Under the pieces are notes generated by a model. That model ran no database searches. It saw nothing but the letters and a program-made list of their open reading frames with translations, and was not told the DNA's origin. From Brooklawnia sp937867175 (GTDB lineage Bacteria > Actinomycetota > Actinomycetes > Propionibacteriales > Propionibacteriaceae), in assembly GCA_036821905.1 (NCBI GenBank), contig DAISIR010000006.1, forward strand, positions 93,248-157,247: a DNA stretch of 64,000 bases, in the 5' to 3' direction. Made by a program: the position numbers and the translations under genes. Positions 26,401-35,777 of this stretch are shown here, in pieces (the stretch's first letter is position 1; each line of letters opens with the position of its first letter).

Positions 26401-27863
26401 CGTGCCACCTCCTCGGCGACCAGTTGGTCGGCGACCCGTTCGAGGCGCAGTCCCCGGCTCGCCTTGATCAGGACGACGTCCCCGGGCTGCAGAGCCAGCG
26501 AGTCGGCGGCTGATTCGATCGTCACGATCCGGCCACGCCCGCCGGCCTGACTGGCACCGGCCGCCAGGTCGGCGGCGAACTCGCCGATCGCCACCACCTC
26601 GTCGATGCCCAGCTCGGCGGCCAGGGCGCCGGCGCGGAAGTGCAGGTCGGCCGAGCCTGCGCCGAGCTCCAACATGTCACCCAGGACGGCAATCGCCCTG
26701 GCGTCCGGGAAGGCGGCGCGGCGATGGTCGGCGATCGAGGCGAGCGAGCGCAGCGCGGCGGACATGGAGTCGGGGTTGGCGTTGTAGGCATCGTTGATGA
26801 CTGCGGCACCTGATGGCAGCTCGTGCAACTCCATCCGCCAGGGGGAACGCGGAGTGGCCCGGTTCAGGGCATCCACGACGGTCGCCAGCGGTACGCCAAG
26901 CGCCAGTGCCGCAGTCGCGGCGGCGGTGGCGTCGATGACCTGGTGGCGGCCGAGGACGCGCAGTTGCACCCGCGCCGACTCGTCGCGGCCTGCGGGGTCG
27001 GTGACGGTCAGGATGAAGCCGAAACGGGCCAGGTCGTCGGCTGCCAGGTCGTGGGCACGGACCACCAGTTCGGCCTCCGGTTCGCGGGCGGTACCCACGG
27101 TGAACCTGGCGATGTGCGCCTGGGTGCGGGCGGACATCGCGTCCACCAACTCGTCATCGGCGTTGAGGACCGCCCAGCCGTCGGCGTCCAGCGCCTCGAC
27201 GATCTCACCCTTGGCTCTGGCGATGGCCTCGCGGCTGCCGAACTCGCCGAGATGCGCGGTGCCGACATTGAGGACGATCGACGCGCTCGGCGTCACGATC
27301 GAGCAGAGGTGGGCGATGTCGCCCTGCGCCCGGGAGCCCATCTCACTGACCAGGTATCGGGTTCCCTCGTCGATCTGGCAGACGGTCAGCGGGGTGCCGA
27401 GCTCGTTGTTGAACGAACCGAGCGGGCTGACCGTGGGGCCGTCCGCGGCGAGCACCTGGGCGAGCAGGTCCTTGGTGCTGGTCTTTCCGGAGCTGCCGGT
27501 GATTGCCACCGTGAGCAGGCCGGACGCCCGAGCCTGCGCATGCAGGCTGCGCGCCAACGCGGTCAGGCCCTGCTGCGCCAGGTTGGGGCCGGCAGACTCG
27601 CAGACCAACTGGACGAGTGGGGCGCCGGCCACCTCGTGGGCGGTGATCGCGGCTGTCGCACCCGCCTGGGCTGCCTGCCGAAGGTACTCGTGGCCGTCGA
27701 CGTGTTCACCGGGCAGGGCCACGAACAGCGCACCGGAACTGGCCTTGCGGCTGTCGATGACCACATCGGGGCCCACTAGCACCTGGGCATCGCCGACCAC
27801 GCGGCAGGAGCTGCCGCCGGCCTCGATCAACTTCGCCAATTCGGCTGCGTTACGCGTCCTCAT
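26397..27863 (-). CDS. murF: UDP-MurNAc-tripeptide--D-Ala-D-Ala ligase
   Basis: MurF attaches D-Ala-D-Ala to complete the stem pentapeptide. The 488-residue product starts MRTRNAAELAKLIEAGG and has the N-terminal DSRKASSGALFVALPGEHVDG block. The ATP loop is ITGSSGKTSTKDLL near residue 131. SEMGSRAQGDIAHL and the C-terminal INDAYNANPDSM motif follow. The ATG at 27863 overlaps the end of murE by 14 bases. Further in-frame sequence upstream lies on murE and was excluded. Confidence 0.95.
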   Translation of the reverse strand: MRTRNAAELAKLIEAGGSSCRVVGDAQVLVGPDVVIDSRKASSGALFVALPGEHVDGHEYLRQAAQAGATAAITAHEVAGAPLVQLVCESAGPNLAQQGLTALARSLHAQARASGLLTVAITGSSGKTSTKDLLAQVLAADGPTVSPLGSFNNELGTPLTVCQIDEGTRYLVSEMGSRAQGDIAHLCSIVTPSASIVLNVGTAHLGEFGSREAIARAKGEIVEALDADGWAVLNADDELVDAMSARTQAHIARFTVGTAREPEAELVVRAHDLAADDLARFGFILTVTDPAGRDESARVQLRVLGRHQVIDATAAATAALALGVPLATVVDALNRATPRSPWRMELHELPSGAAVINDAYNANPDSMSAALRSLASIADHRRAAFPDARAIAVLGDMLELGAGSADLHFRAGALAAELGIDEVVAIGEFAADLAAGASQAGGRGRIVTIESAADSLALQPGDVVLIKASRGLRLERVADQLVAEEVAR

Positions 27864-29418
27864 GATGCCCTCCTGCGATGATCTTGGCCCATTGCTCGCG
27901 CACGACGCCCACGTCGTCGAAGTCGATCGTGCGATCGGCCAGTTGCTGGGTGCGTTCATGACCCTTGCCCAGGATCGCCACCGCATCACCTTGCCGGGCC
28001 AACCGTAGCGCCAGCCCGATCGCCGAGCGACGCTCGCCCCCATCCAAACACTCGACCCGGGCGGTCCGGCTGCCCGGCCGGGCCTGCGCCACGGCGCTCC
28101 GGGCGCCGGCCAGCACCCGGGACCGAATCGCCGCCGGATCCTCCGAGCGCGGATTGTCGTCGGTCACCACTACGACATCGGCACCTTCCACCGCGGCCCG
28201 GCCCATCGACTCCCGCTTGTCGGGGTCACGATCCCCGCCGGCACCGAGCACCGCGATCACGCGCGCGGAGGTCAGAGCGAGGTGGTTGAGCGCCCCGAGC
28301 GCGGAGGCCACCGCCTGGGGGGTGTGCGCGAAGTCGACATAGACACGCGGCGCGCCGCGACCGTCCGGCGTGGTCAGCTCGACCGGCTGCATGCGGCCGG
28401 GGATGACCGCGCGCGCCAGCCCGGGCAACGCCGCCGACATGTCCAGCCCGGCCTGGTCGATCATCGCGAGCGCGGTTGCGGCATTGCGGACGTTGTAGTC
28501 CCCCGGCAGGCAGATCGCCGCGGTCAGCGTGCCGGCGGGGTGGACCAGCGTGAAACCGCTGCCGGTGCCTTCGGGATGCCATTCGGCGACGCGATAGACA
28601 CAGTCCGGCCCGAACCCGACCGAGACCGCGGGCAGATCCAACCGGGTCGCCTGCTCGAGCAACCGGACGCCCGCCTCGTCATCACCGTTGATCACCGCAC
28701 GGCGGGCGTATTCCGGGGTGAACAGCTGGGCCTTGGCCGCGAAGTAATCGGCGATCGTGTGGTGGAACTCCAAGTGGTCGCGGCCGAGGTTGGTGAAGCC
28801 GACGACGTCGAACTGGATGCCGGTCACCCGCCGCAGCGCGAGCGCGTGCGAGCTGACCTCCATGGCCATCGTGTCTGCGCCACCGTCGCGCATCATGGCG
28901 AGCATCGATTGCAGGTCGGGAGACTCCGGGGTGGTGATGGTGGTGCGGTCGAGATGCAGCGGCTCACCACCGAGCAGGAAGCCGAGCGTCCCGATACTGC
29001 CGACGCGGCGTCCGGCCCCGTCCAGCGCGGACGCCAGCATCAGCACGGTGGTCGACTTGCCGTTGGTGCCGGTGACCCCGAAGCTCGTCAGCCCGCGCGC
29101 TGGGTGATCGTAGAAGCGGCAGGACGCGAACGCCATCGCGGTGCGAGGATCGTCGGCCACGGCCACCGGCAGCGGCACGTCACCGGCGAGCCGGGCGCCC
29201 TCTGCGTCGGTGAGCAGGGCGACCGCGCCGGCGGCCCGGGCGGCCGAGGCGAAGGCACCGCCATGGCTCTTCGTCCCGGGCAAGCCCACATAGAGGTCAC
29301 CGGGACGCACCCGGCGGGAGTCGAAGACAACACCTCGGATCGCAGGGTCCTGCGACGGCAGCCAGACGGCCAGCCCGCTTAGCAGCTCGGACAACTTGGG
29401 GGGAACTGCGCTGGTCAC
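27850..29418 (-). CDS. murE: UDP-MurNAc-L-Ala-D-Glu--diaminopimelate ligase
   Basis: MurE adds the third stem residue. The 522-residue product contains VVFDSRRVRPGDLYVGLPGTKSHG, the ATP loop VTGTNGKSTTVLML near residue 115, and AMEVSSHALALRRV. The specificity motif DDNPRSEDPAAI has Asp-Asn-Pro-Arg, which marks diaminopimelate rather than lysine enzymes. Whether the meso or LL form is used (LL is common in Propionibacteriaceae) cannot be told. It overlaps ftsI by four bases. Confidence 0.96.
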   Translation of the reverse strand: MTSAVPPKLSELLSGLAVWLPSQDPAIRGVVFDSRRVRPGDLYVGLPGTKSHGGAFASAARAAGAVALLTDAEGARLAGDVPLPVAVADDPRTAMAFASCRFYDHPARGLTSFGVTGTNGKSTTVLMLASALDGAGRRVGSIGTLGFLLGGEPLHLDRTTITTPESPDLQSMLAMMRDGGADTMAMEVSSHALALRRVTGIQFDVVGFTNLGRDHLEFHHTIADYFAAKAQLFTPEYARRAVINGDDEAGVRLLEQATRLDLPAVSVGFGPDCVYRVAEWHPEGTGSGFTLVHPAGTLTAAICLPGDYNVRNAATALAMIDQAGLDMSAALPGLARAVIPGRMQPVELTTPDGRGAPRVYVDFAHTPQAVASALGALNHLALTSARVIAVLGAGGDRDPDKRESMGRAAVEGADVVVVTDDNPRSEDPAAIRSRVLAGARSAVAQARPGSRTARVECLDGGERRSAIGLALRLARQGDAVAILGKGHERTQQLADRTIDFDDVGVVREQWAKIIAGGHHEDA

Positions 29419-31277
29419 GGCTGATAGCTCAGCGGGTCGGTGAACGCAGGCACATTGGTCGCCGGGGCGATGCCGAAGCGCGGCAGCGCCTGGATCATCA
29501 GTTCACGGGCAGACGGGAAGGCCACGACGCCACCGTAGTACCCGTTGGTCGGTTCGTCGATGACTACGTAGACCAAGATCTGGGGATTCTCCGCCGGCGC
29601 CACCGCGACATAGCTGCCGGTATAGCCGCCGTCGTAATTGCCGTAGTCGCCGACCTTCTGCGCGGTGCCGGACTTGCCGGCCATCCGGTAGCCCGGGATA
29701 GTCGTGGAGTCGAGGGTCGTCATCTCCGGCGACGCCACGCTGGCCTCCATCATGTTGACGACCGCCGCGGAGGCTTCCGGACTGATCACCCGATAGGGTT
29801 CCCGGCGTTCGAACGGCACCTGATCGCCGGCGGCGGTGTGCGCGGACGCGATGATGGTCGGCTGGTGGTACACACCGCCGTTGGTGACGCTGGCGATCGC
29901 CGCCGCCTCCTGGATCGCGGTGACCGACAACCCTTGGCCGAACGAGATCTGGTCACGGGTGTAGTCAGCCATGTCGGCACCGGGCAGCACACCCATCGCC
30001 TCGCCGGACTCACCGGGCAATTCGATTCCGGTGGAGCTACCCAGCCCGAACGACGCCAGATAGTTGGACAGCGTGGCCTTGTCCATCTGCCGGGTCAGTT
30101 GCACCGTGCCGACGTTGGACGACTTCGCGAGCACGCCGCGGGCAGTCAGGTAGAGCGAGCCATGAGACCACGCATCGTTGATGAACGCGCCGCCCGACAT
30201 GATCTGCCCGGGCACTTCGACGGTGGTGTCACCTGAGATCAGGCCAGCGTCCAGCAGGGCGGCCATGGTGAGCACCTTCTGCACCGAGCCGGGCTCGTAG
30301 GCGTCGGTGATGGCCCGGTTGCCTAGGTTGCCCGGATCGGCGTCACCCGGGTTGTTCGAGTCGAAGGTGGGCACATTGGCCAGTGCCAGCACCTCGCCGG
30401 ACTGGACGGCCATTATGATCGCGGTGCCGCTCTTGGCATTCGCCTTGGCAACGGCATTGGCAAGTTCGGTCTGGGCCATCCACTGCAGTTCGGCGTCGAT
30501 GGTCAGCTGGAAGGTGGTGCCGTCGACCGGCTCGACAAGTGTGCTGTCCCCGAGCGGGATCGGCCCATAGGGCGAGGACTGGTAGGTCTGCTTGCCGTCG
30601 ATGCCGCACAATTGGGCGTTGTACAGGTACTCCAGACCGGCGGCGCCCTCATCGTCGTAATTGACGAAGCCCAGCACGTTGGAGGCGAGCGTCCCGTTCG
30701 GGTAGTAGCGCACCGGGTCGGACGCCGGATAGATGCCGTACCAGCCGCCGTTCTTCAACTCGTTGGCCATCTGCTGGTAGAGGGCGGCGGAAACCTTGCG
30801 CTCGATCAGTTCGTACTGGTTCGGGCTGCCATCGGCGTTGCGTGGCTCGCTCAGCCTCTTCAGGTAGTCGGACTTGCTGCCGCCCAGGTACGCCGCCAAG
30901 ATGCCGGCGATCGCCTCGGGTGCTTGGGCGGCCTTTGCCTCCTGTTCGGCCGTCATGTGGTCGGGATCGTAGCCGTTGGAGGAGATGGACCAAGGGTCGG
31001 CGATCACCTGGAAGGCCGGCTGGGTCTCGGCGAGCACTTGCCCGTTGCGGTCGAGGATGACGCCGCGGTCGGCCTTGAGCTCCTGGGTGCGGGTGAGCTG
31101 TTGGGCAGCCGCCTGGGCATTGGCGGGGGCATCAATGCCTTGAAGCAACAACGCGCGCCCGGCGGCGACGGAAAAGACCATGGCCATCAAGACGAAGAAG
31201 AGCGTGATGCGCCTGTCGGTGGACGCGATGGGCAGCTTCCGGCGCTGGCGCCGGCCGCCGGTGGTCGGGCGGCTCAT
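29415..31277 (-). CDS. ftsI: peptidoglycan transpeptidase FtsI (PBP3 type)
   Basis: FtsI is the class B penicillin-binding protein of the septum. The 620-residue product has a basic N-terminus, one membrane segment near residues 27-46 (LFFVLMAMVFSVAAGRALLL) and a dimerisation domain with DRNGQVLAETQPAF. The transpeptidase domain carries the active-site Ser in YEPGSVQKVLTM (SxxK), then KSSNVG (SxN) and GKSGTAQKVG (KTG-type). It overlaps ftsL and murE and belongs with FtsW. Confidence 0.96.
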   Translation of the reverse strand: MSRPTTGGRRQRRKLPIASTDRRITLFFVLMAMVFSVAAGRALLLQGIDAPANAQAAAQQLTRTQELKADRGVILDRNGQVLAETQPAFQVIADPWSISSNGYDPDHMTAEQEAKAAQAPEAIAGILAAYLGGSKSDYLKRLSEPRNADGSPNQYELIERKVSAALYQQMANELKNGGWYGIYPASDPVRYYPNGTLASNVLGFVNYDDEGAAGLEYLYNAQLCGIDGKQTYQSSPYGPIPLGDSTLVEPVDGTTFQLTIDAELQWMAQTELANAVAKANAKSGTAIIMAVQSGEVLALANVPTFDSNNPGDADPGNLGNRAITDAYEPGSVQKVLTMAALLDAGLISGDTTVEVPGQIMSGGAFINDAWSHGSLYLTARGVLAKSSNVGTVQLTRQMDKATLSNYLASFGLGSSTGIELPGESGEAMGVLPGADMADYTRDQISFGQGLSVTAIQEAAAIASVTNGGVYHQPTIIASAHTAAGDQVPFERREPYRVISPEASAAVVNMMEASVASPEMTTLDSTTIPGYRMAGKSGTAQKVGDYGNYDGGYTGSYVAVAPAENPQILVYVVIDEPTNGYYGGVVAFPSARELMIQALPRFGIAPATNVPAFTDPLSYQP

Positions 31278-31822
31278 CGGGTTTCTCCTGTGCCGTTGGG
31301 TGCGGCCGACTCAGCGGCGGGTTGCGCGGCGGCGGACGTCTCGGCGGCGGACGCTGACGGCTCCGGGACCGGCGACGGCGACGGGGACGAGGCAGGTGTG
31401 GGTGTGGCGACGGGCACGATGCCAGTGAGTTCGTCGCCGGTCACCTCGGTCGGCACTCCCACCACCTGACCTCCCGGCAGCTGGATGAAGGCCGGCTGCG
31501 GGTTCGGACGCATGCCGAGCGCCCATGCCCGCTCGGCGAGCTTGGCGCTGGACCGTAGATCTTGCGCCTGGGCCACCAACGCAGCTTCCTGGTAGCGCAG
31601 TTCAGCCTCGCGGGCCTGCAGCGTGCTCAGCTCGGCTGACTGGGTTTGGATCGTGGTGGACAAGACGAGCACCCCCGTCATGCCGCCTCCCAGCAACAGG
31701 GCGATGATCAGCACGAATGGCAGCTGCGCGATCTGCCGGCTGGGACGGCTGGGCACCGCCCGCAACGGAGTCGCTCGCGATTCGATGGCCGGAGACGGGA
31801 CCGGGACCTGCAGCGCGCTCAT
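31274..31822 (-). CDS. ftsL: FtsL-like septal protein
   Basis: The 182-residue product is recognised mainly by place and architecture. It has a basic cytoplasmic N-terminus and one membrane segment (LPFVLIIALLLGGGMTGVLVL, about residues 34-54). A leucine-zipper-like coiled coil follows (AELSTLQAREAELRYQEAALVAQAQDLRS). The Ala/Pro/Ser-rich extracellular tail of about 60 residues is probably disordered. It lies between rsmH and ftsI, overlapping both by four bases. Sequence conservation of FtsL is low, so the symbol rests on synteny. Confidence 0.85.
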   Translation of the reverse strand: MSALQVPVPSPAIESRATPLRAVPSRPSRQIAQLPFVLIIALLLGGGMTGVLVLSTTIQTQSAELSTLQAREAELRYQEAALVAQAQDLRSSAKLAERAWALGMRPNPQPAFIQLPGGQVVGVPTEVTGDELTGIVPVATPTPASSPSPSPVPEPSASAAETSAAAQPAAESAAPNGTGETR

Positions 31823-32820
31823 CGGTGCTCCTCTCGAGGGCGAATGCGTTGCACTGCGCGTAACCGAGCGGACGCGGCGCGGGGGTTGGCGGCGACTTCT
31901 GCAGCGTCCGGCCGCTCGGCGCCACGAGTCAGTGGGACGAACCGGGCCAGCAGCGGCTCTGGAACCACCGGTAGGCGCTCGGGGGCGGCGTCCCGGGTGG
32001 CTGCGGCGAAGCTCTGCTTGACCATGCGGTCCTCCAGCGAGTGGTACGCGAGCACGGCGAAGCGGCCACCGACGGTGAGCCGGTCGAGTGCCGCGGGCAG
32101 CAGCCCGGCCAGCGCGTCCAGTTCACCGTTGACCTCGATCCGCAGTGCCTGGAAGGTGCGCTTGGCGGGGTGCCCACCCCCGTGCCGCACGGCGGCCGGC
32201 AGTGCTGCGGTGATGACCTCGACCAGTCGTGCGGATGTGGTGAACGGTTGCCGCTCGCGTTCGGTGACGATGGCCCGCGCGATTCGGTCGGCGTGCGGTT
32301 CCTCGCCGTAACGCCGCAGGACGCGTACCAAGTCGGCCCGTGACGCGGAGTTGAGCACGTCGGCCGCAGTGCGCGGGGCGCGAGAATCCATCCGCATGTC
32401 CAACGGCGCGTCCACGGCGTAGGCGAAACCGCGTTGCCGTTGGTCGACCTGCAGGCTCGACAGCCCCAGATCGGCGAGCAGGGAGTGGACTTGGCCGAGA
32501 CCGAGGTCGTCGAGCACCTCGTCCAGTTCATCGAACCGGGCCTGGACCAGGTCGACGCGCGCGGCGAACGGCTTGAGCACCTCGCGCGCGATGGTGAGCG
32601 CATCGCCATCCCGGTCGATGCCGACCAGGTGCGCTGCGGGGTTCGCCGTCAGGATGGCGGCGGCATGTCCGGCCATGCCGAGCGTGGCGTCCACATGCAC
32701 GGCATCGGGCGCCGACAGCGCAGGCGAGAGCAGTTCAACGATCCGGTCGAGCATCACAGGGGTGTGCAGGACGTGACCGGTGGCGTCGCTGGCCAACTCG
32801 GCCCGCCTGCTCACGTCCAT
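31819..32820 (-). CDS. rsmH: 16S rRNA (cytosine(1402)-N(4))-methyltransferase
   Basis: RsmH (MraW) methylates N4 of C1402 in 16S rRNA. The 333-residue product begins MDVSRRAELASDATGHVLHTPVML. It has the SAM-binding block VHVDATLGMAGHAAAIL and GIDRDGDAL, the LADLGLSSLQVDQRQRGFAY signature, and FQALRIEVNGELDAL. The C-terminus has VLAYHSLEDRMVKQSF. The ATG at 32820 has GGGAGGGA upstream; earlier in-frame codons are not family-like. It is the second gene of the dcw transcript. Confidence 0.96.
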   Translation of the reverse strand: MDVSRRAELASDATGHVLHTPVMLDRIVELLSPALSAPDAVHVDATLGMAGHAAAILTANPAAHLVGIDRDGDALTIAREVLKPFAARVDLVQARFDELDEVLDDLGLGQVHSLLADLGLSSLQVDQRQRGFAYAVDAPLDMRMDSRAPRTAADVLNSASRADLVRVLRRYGEEPHADRIARAIVTERERQPFTTSARLVEVITAALPAAVRHGGGHPAKRTFQALRIEVNGELDALAGLLPAALDRLTVGGRFAVLAYHSLEDRMVKQSFAAATRDAAPERLPVVPEPLLARFVPLTRGAERPDAAEVAANPRAASARLRAVQRIRPREEHR

Positions 32821-32950
32821 CGTGTCCCTCCCGGCACGGCCCCCTGTGACGTCTGGTTTCAATCCGGACCGCCACCTGGCACCGGGGAAGGTGCGCCAGG
32901 GGCTGCGGACCCGGATTGAAGCCGGACGGCACAGCGGGGCGTCCACCCGA

Positions 32951-33379
32951 TCACAAGATCGGGAAGATCTCCTCATTCAGTTCTGCGAAAGCCGCCTCCT
33001 GCGCAGTGGAGTACTCCTGCCAGGCCTGCGGGTCCCAGATCTCCAGCCGATCAATGGCCCCGACGACGACGATGTCTTTGTCGAGCCCCGCATACTCGCG
33101 GAGCTGGGCCGGGATGGTCACCCGGCCCTGCTTGTCAGGCACCTCATCGCTCGCCGAGGACGCCAACATCCGCTGGAAGTCACGCACTTGGCGGACCGTC
33201 GCCGGAGCAGACGCCATCTGTTCGGTCTTCTTGACGAAGGTGGCCATCGGGTAGACCGCCAGGCAATGATCCTGCCCACGCGTCACCACCAGCCCCTCGC
33301 CCAGTTCTTCCCGGAACTTCGCAGGCAGGAAGAAACGGCCCTTTTCGTCGAGCTTGGGTGTGTGGGTACCGAAGAACAC
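32951..33379 (-). CDS. mraZ: transcriptional regulator MraZ
   Basis: MraZ is an AbrB-fold DNA-binding protein that controls its own dcw promoter. The 142-residue product begins VFFGTHTPKLDEKGRFFLPAKFR and repeats the swapped-hairpin fold with VPDKQGRVTIPAQLREYAGL. The GTG at 33379 gives the family length; another GTG three codons earlier (33388) is also possible. It heads the dcw cluster, and four regularly spaced boxes lie in front of it. Confidence 0.95.
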   Translation of the reverse strand: MFFGTHTPKLDEKGRFFLPAKFREELGEGLVVTRGQDHCLAVYPMATFVKKTEQMASAPATVRQVRDFQRMLASSASDEVPDKQGRVTIPAQLREYAGLDKDIVVVGAIDRLEIWDPQAWQEYSTAQEAAFAELNEEIFPIL

Positions 33380-33417
33380 CGGCGCCACCCCCTCGCTCCC
33401 TGATCGAGGCCGCTCTC

Positions 33418-33453
33418 CTCCACTTGGCTCCACATTACTCCACAACACTCCCC
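33418..33453 (-). promoter_or_regulatory. MraZ boxes upstream of mraZ
   Basis: Reading the minus strand, GGGGAG, GTGGAG, GTGGAG and GTGGAG start at exact 10-base intervals (33453, 33443, 33433, 33423). In E. coli MraZ binds TGGGN direct repeats spaced by five bases, which is also a 10-base period. A -10-like TAATGT (33437-33432) lies between boxes, so bound MraZ would block RNA polymerase. Confidence 0.65.
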
Positions 33454-33549
33454 TGGCGCACCACTCAGGGTGTGTTTTGGCCTCCGACCGCCACATTGCG
33501 GGCGGCAGTAGGATTGGTGGGCCCAGACCGTCTACCGAACGGGATCCTT

Positions 33550-34533
33550 GTGTCCGTGGAAGCTCAACGCGCCTCGACAACCGAACTCGACGTCGACCAG
33601 GTGCGCCAGACAGTTGGCGCCATGCGCACCGCGATCTCAAGGGTCATCGAGGGCAAGTCCGAACAGATAGACCTGGCCATCATGGTGCTGCTCGCCAGCG
33701 GGCATCTACTGATCGAGGACGTGCCGGGGGTCGGCAAGACGATGCTGGCAAAGGCACTCGCCAAGTCCATCGACTGCACGGTGCGGCGCATCCAGTTCAC
33801 CCCCGACCTGTTGCCGTCCGACATCACCGGGGTGTCGGTCTACAACCAGGAATCCCGCGAGTTCGAGTTCAAGCCTGGCGGCGTCTTCGCCAACATCGTG
33901 GTCGGCGACGAGATCAACCGCGCGTCCCCCAAGACCCAGTCGGCGCTGCTGGAGGCAATGGAGGAACGCCAGGTGAGTGTGGACGGCACCACGCATCGCC
34001 TGCCGCCCCCGTTCATGGTCGTGGCAACCCAGAACCCGATCGAAATGGAGGGCACCTACCCGTTGCCCGAGGCGCAGCGTGACCGCTTCATGGCCCGCAT
34101 CCAGATGGGCTATCCCACCCGCAATGCCGAGATCGAGATGCTCGACACCCACGGCGCCGCCAGCCCGCTGACGACGCTGCGGCCGGTCACCGACGGCGCC
34201 ACGCTGACCAGGCTCGCGTCCGGGCTCGGACGGGTCCACGTCTCGTCCGCCGTCAAGGGTTACATCGTCGATGTGGTGGACGCCACGCGCTCGAACACCG
34301 ACCTGAGGTTGGGTGCCTCGCCGCGTGCCGGGTTGCACCTGCTGCGCGCGGTGCGCGTCCGGGCGGCGATGCACGGCCGTGACTATGTGACCCCTGATGA
34401 CGTTCAGGCATTGCTGGGTCCGGTGCTCGGGCATCGTCTGCTGCTGACGTCGCAGGCCCGGCTGGCCGGACGCAAGCCGGCCGACGTGGTGCTCGCCGCG
34501 GCTGGAACGGTGCCGGTGCCGCGGGGAGACTGA
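33550..34533 (+). CDS. MoxR family AAA+ ATPase
   Basis: The 327-residue product is a MoxR chaperone-like ATPase. It has Walker A EDVPGVGKTMLAKAL near residue 57-70, Walker B NIVVGDEINRASPKTQSALLEAMEE, sensor motif VVATQNPIEMEGTYPLPEAQRDRF, and a C-terminal helical lid (RLGASPRAGLHLLRAVRVRAA). MoxR ATPases mature protein complexes, commonly with DUF58 and VWA partners. It starts a three-gene operon with a DUF58 protein and a transglutaminase, a standard association. The GTG at 33550 has GGGA upstream. It is divergent from mraZ. Confidence 0.93.
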   Translation: MSVEAQRASTTELDVDQVRQTVGAMRTAISRVIEGKSEQIDLAIMVLLASGHLLIEDVPGVGKTMLAKALAKSIDCTVRRIQFTPDLLPSDITGVSVYNQESREFEFKPGGVFANIVVGDEINRASPKTQSALLEAMEERQVSVDGTTHRLPPPFMVVATQNPIEMEGTYPLPEAQRDRFMARIQMGYPTRNAEIEMLDTHGAASPLTTLRPVTDGATLTRLASGLGRVHVSSAVKGYIVDVVDATRSNTDLRLGASPRAGLHLLRAVRVRAAMHGRDYVTPDDVQALLGPVLGHRLLLTSQARLAGRKPADVVLAAAGTVPVPRGD

Positions 34534-34535
34534 CC

Positions 34536-35777
34536 GTGCAATGGTGGCACCGACTCACGCCGCGTGGACGCATCGTCGTGCTCGCCGGGACGCTGGTCGC
34601 AGCCTTCGGTGCGGCCTTCGCACTGCGCGACATCTTCTGGCTGGGGGCGTTCGCCATCGCCGTGGTCCTGGGCGCACTCGTCCTGGTCTCGTGGCCGGTG
34701 CGTGGCCTGCGTCATGAACGGCTGCTGCCGGTCACCTCGGTGCCGGTCGGCACCGAGTTCCGGGTGCAGTTGCGCGTCATCGGCTCGCGAGCGTCTGGGC
34801 CACGGCTGCTGCATTTCGAGGACGTGGTGCCGCAGTCGATGGGCATGCGTCCGCGCTTCGCGCTGTCGGGCGTTGTCTCGGCGGTCGGCGAGGAGGTGGC
34901 CTACCGCCTGGTGGGATCGGAACGCGGTCGCTTCCGGATCGGACCGCTGTTGGTGCGCAGCTTGGACCCGTTCGGGCTGTCCCACAATGACATGGCCTTC
35001 GCCAGCACGACCGAGGTCGCCGTCACCCCGCAGGTGCACGAATTGGGCCGGCTCCGCGCCGGCGCCTCGGGCGCCTCTGCCGAAACCCACAGCGCGCGGG
35101 CCGGTCTGGTCGGGCAGGACGACGTGCTGGTCCGCGAGTACCGGCGTGGCGACGACGTGCGGCGGGTGCACTGGCGCTCCACCGCCCGCGTCGGCGAACT
35201 GATGGTGCGGCGCGAGGAGCAATCCTGGCAGCCCACCACCCGTTTGGTGCTCGACAACCGCCGCTCGGCACACGCCGGCACCGGCTCCCAAGGCTCCTTC
35301 GAGTGGGCGGTCTCGGCGGCCGCGTCTGCGGGTATGGCACTGCTCGCCACCGGCATCACGCTTGAACTGGCCGACGCAGACGGCCCGAGCGTCGGCCCGG
35401 ACGCCGACAGTTCGGTGCGCGCCCAACAACTGATCGACGCACTCACCGACGTGAAGGCGACCCGGGTGGACGACCTGGCCGCCGCGGTCACCTCACCCGG
35501 GGAGGATCGGCCGCAGGGCTCATCGATCGTCGCGATCCTGGGCCGGCTCACCGGCGATGATCTGGCCATCTTGGTGGACGCCATGCCGGGCAGCGGGTCG
35601 GCCCACGCCATCGTGGTCGATGTCGACACCTTCGGCGGTTTGCCACCGAATCGGACGCAGCGGCTGCGCGCGGACGAACTCGCCGAACGCGGCTGGATGG
35701 TCGTCCTGGTGGACGCCAAGACGACCGTGCCGGACGCCTGGCAGGGGCTGCAGCGGGCCGCCGAGGTGCTCGGGTGA
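34536..35777 (+). CDS. DUF58 domain membrane protein
   Basis: The 413-residue product has two N-terminal membrane segments (about residues 10-60). A beta-rich part follows, then a DUF58 domain with the signature VREYRRGDDVRRVHWRSTARVGELMVRREEQ split around residue 205-230. It begins with GTG two bases after the moxR stop and overlaps the transglutaminase gene by four bases. DUF58 proteins are the usual partners of MoxR ATPases; molecular function is unknown. Confidence 0.88.
   Translation: MQWWHRLTPRGRIVVLAGTLVAAFGAAFALRDIFWLGAFAIAVVLGALVLVSWPVRGLRHERLLPVTSVPVGTEFRVQLRVIGSRASGPRLLHFEDVVPQSMGMRPRFALSGVVSAVGEEVAYRLVGSERGRFRIGPLLVRSLDPFGLSHNDMAFASTTEVAVTPQVHELGRLRAGASGASAETHSARAGLVGQDDVLVREYRRGDDVRRVHWRSTARVGELMVRREEQSWQPTTRLVLDNRRSAHAGTGSQGSFEWAVSAAASAGMALLATGITLELADADGPSVGPDADSSVRAQQLIDALTDVKATRVDDLAAAVTSPGEDRPQGSSIVAILGRLTGDDLAILVDAMPGSGSAHAIVVDVDTFGGLPPNRTQRLRADELAERGWMVVLVDAKTTVPDAWQGLQRAAEVLG

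Noticed and set aside
33388..33640. Extended mraZ frame of 229 codons
   Set aside because: The extra residues run through the MraZ boxes and moxR start region and have no similarity to MraZ, which begins at VFFGTHTPKLD.
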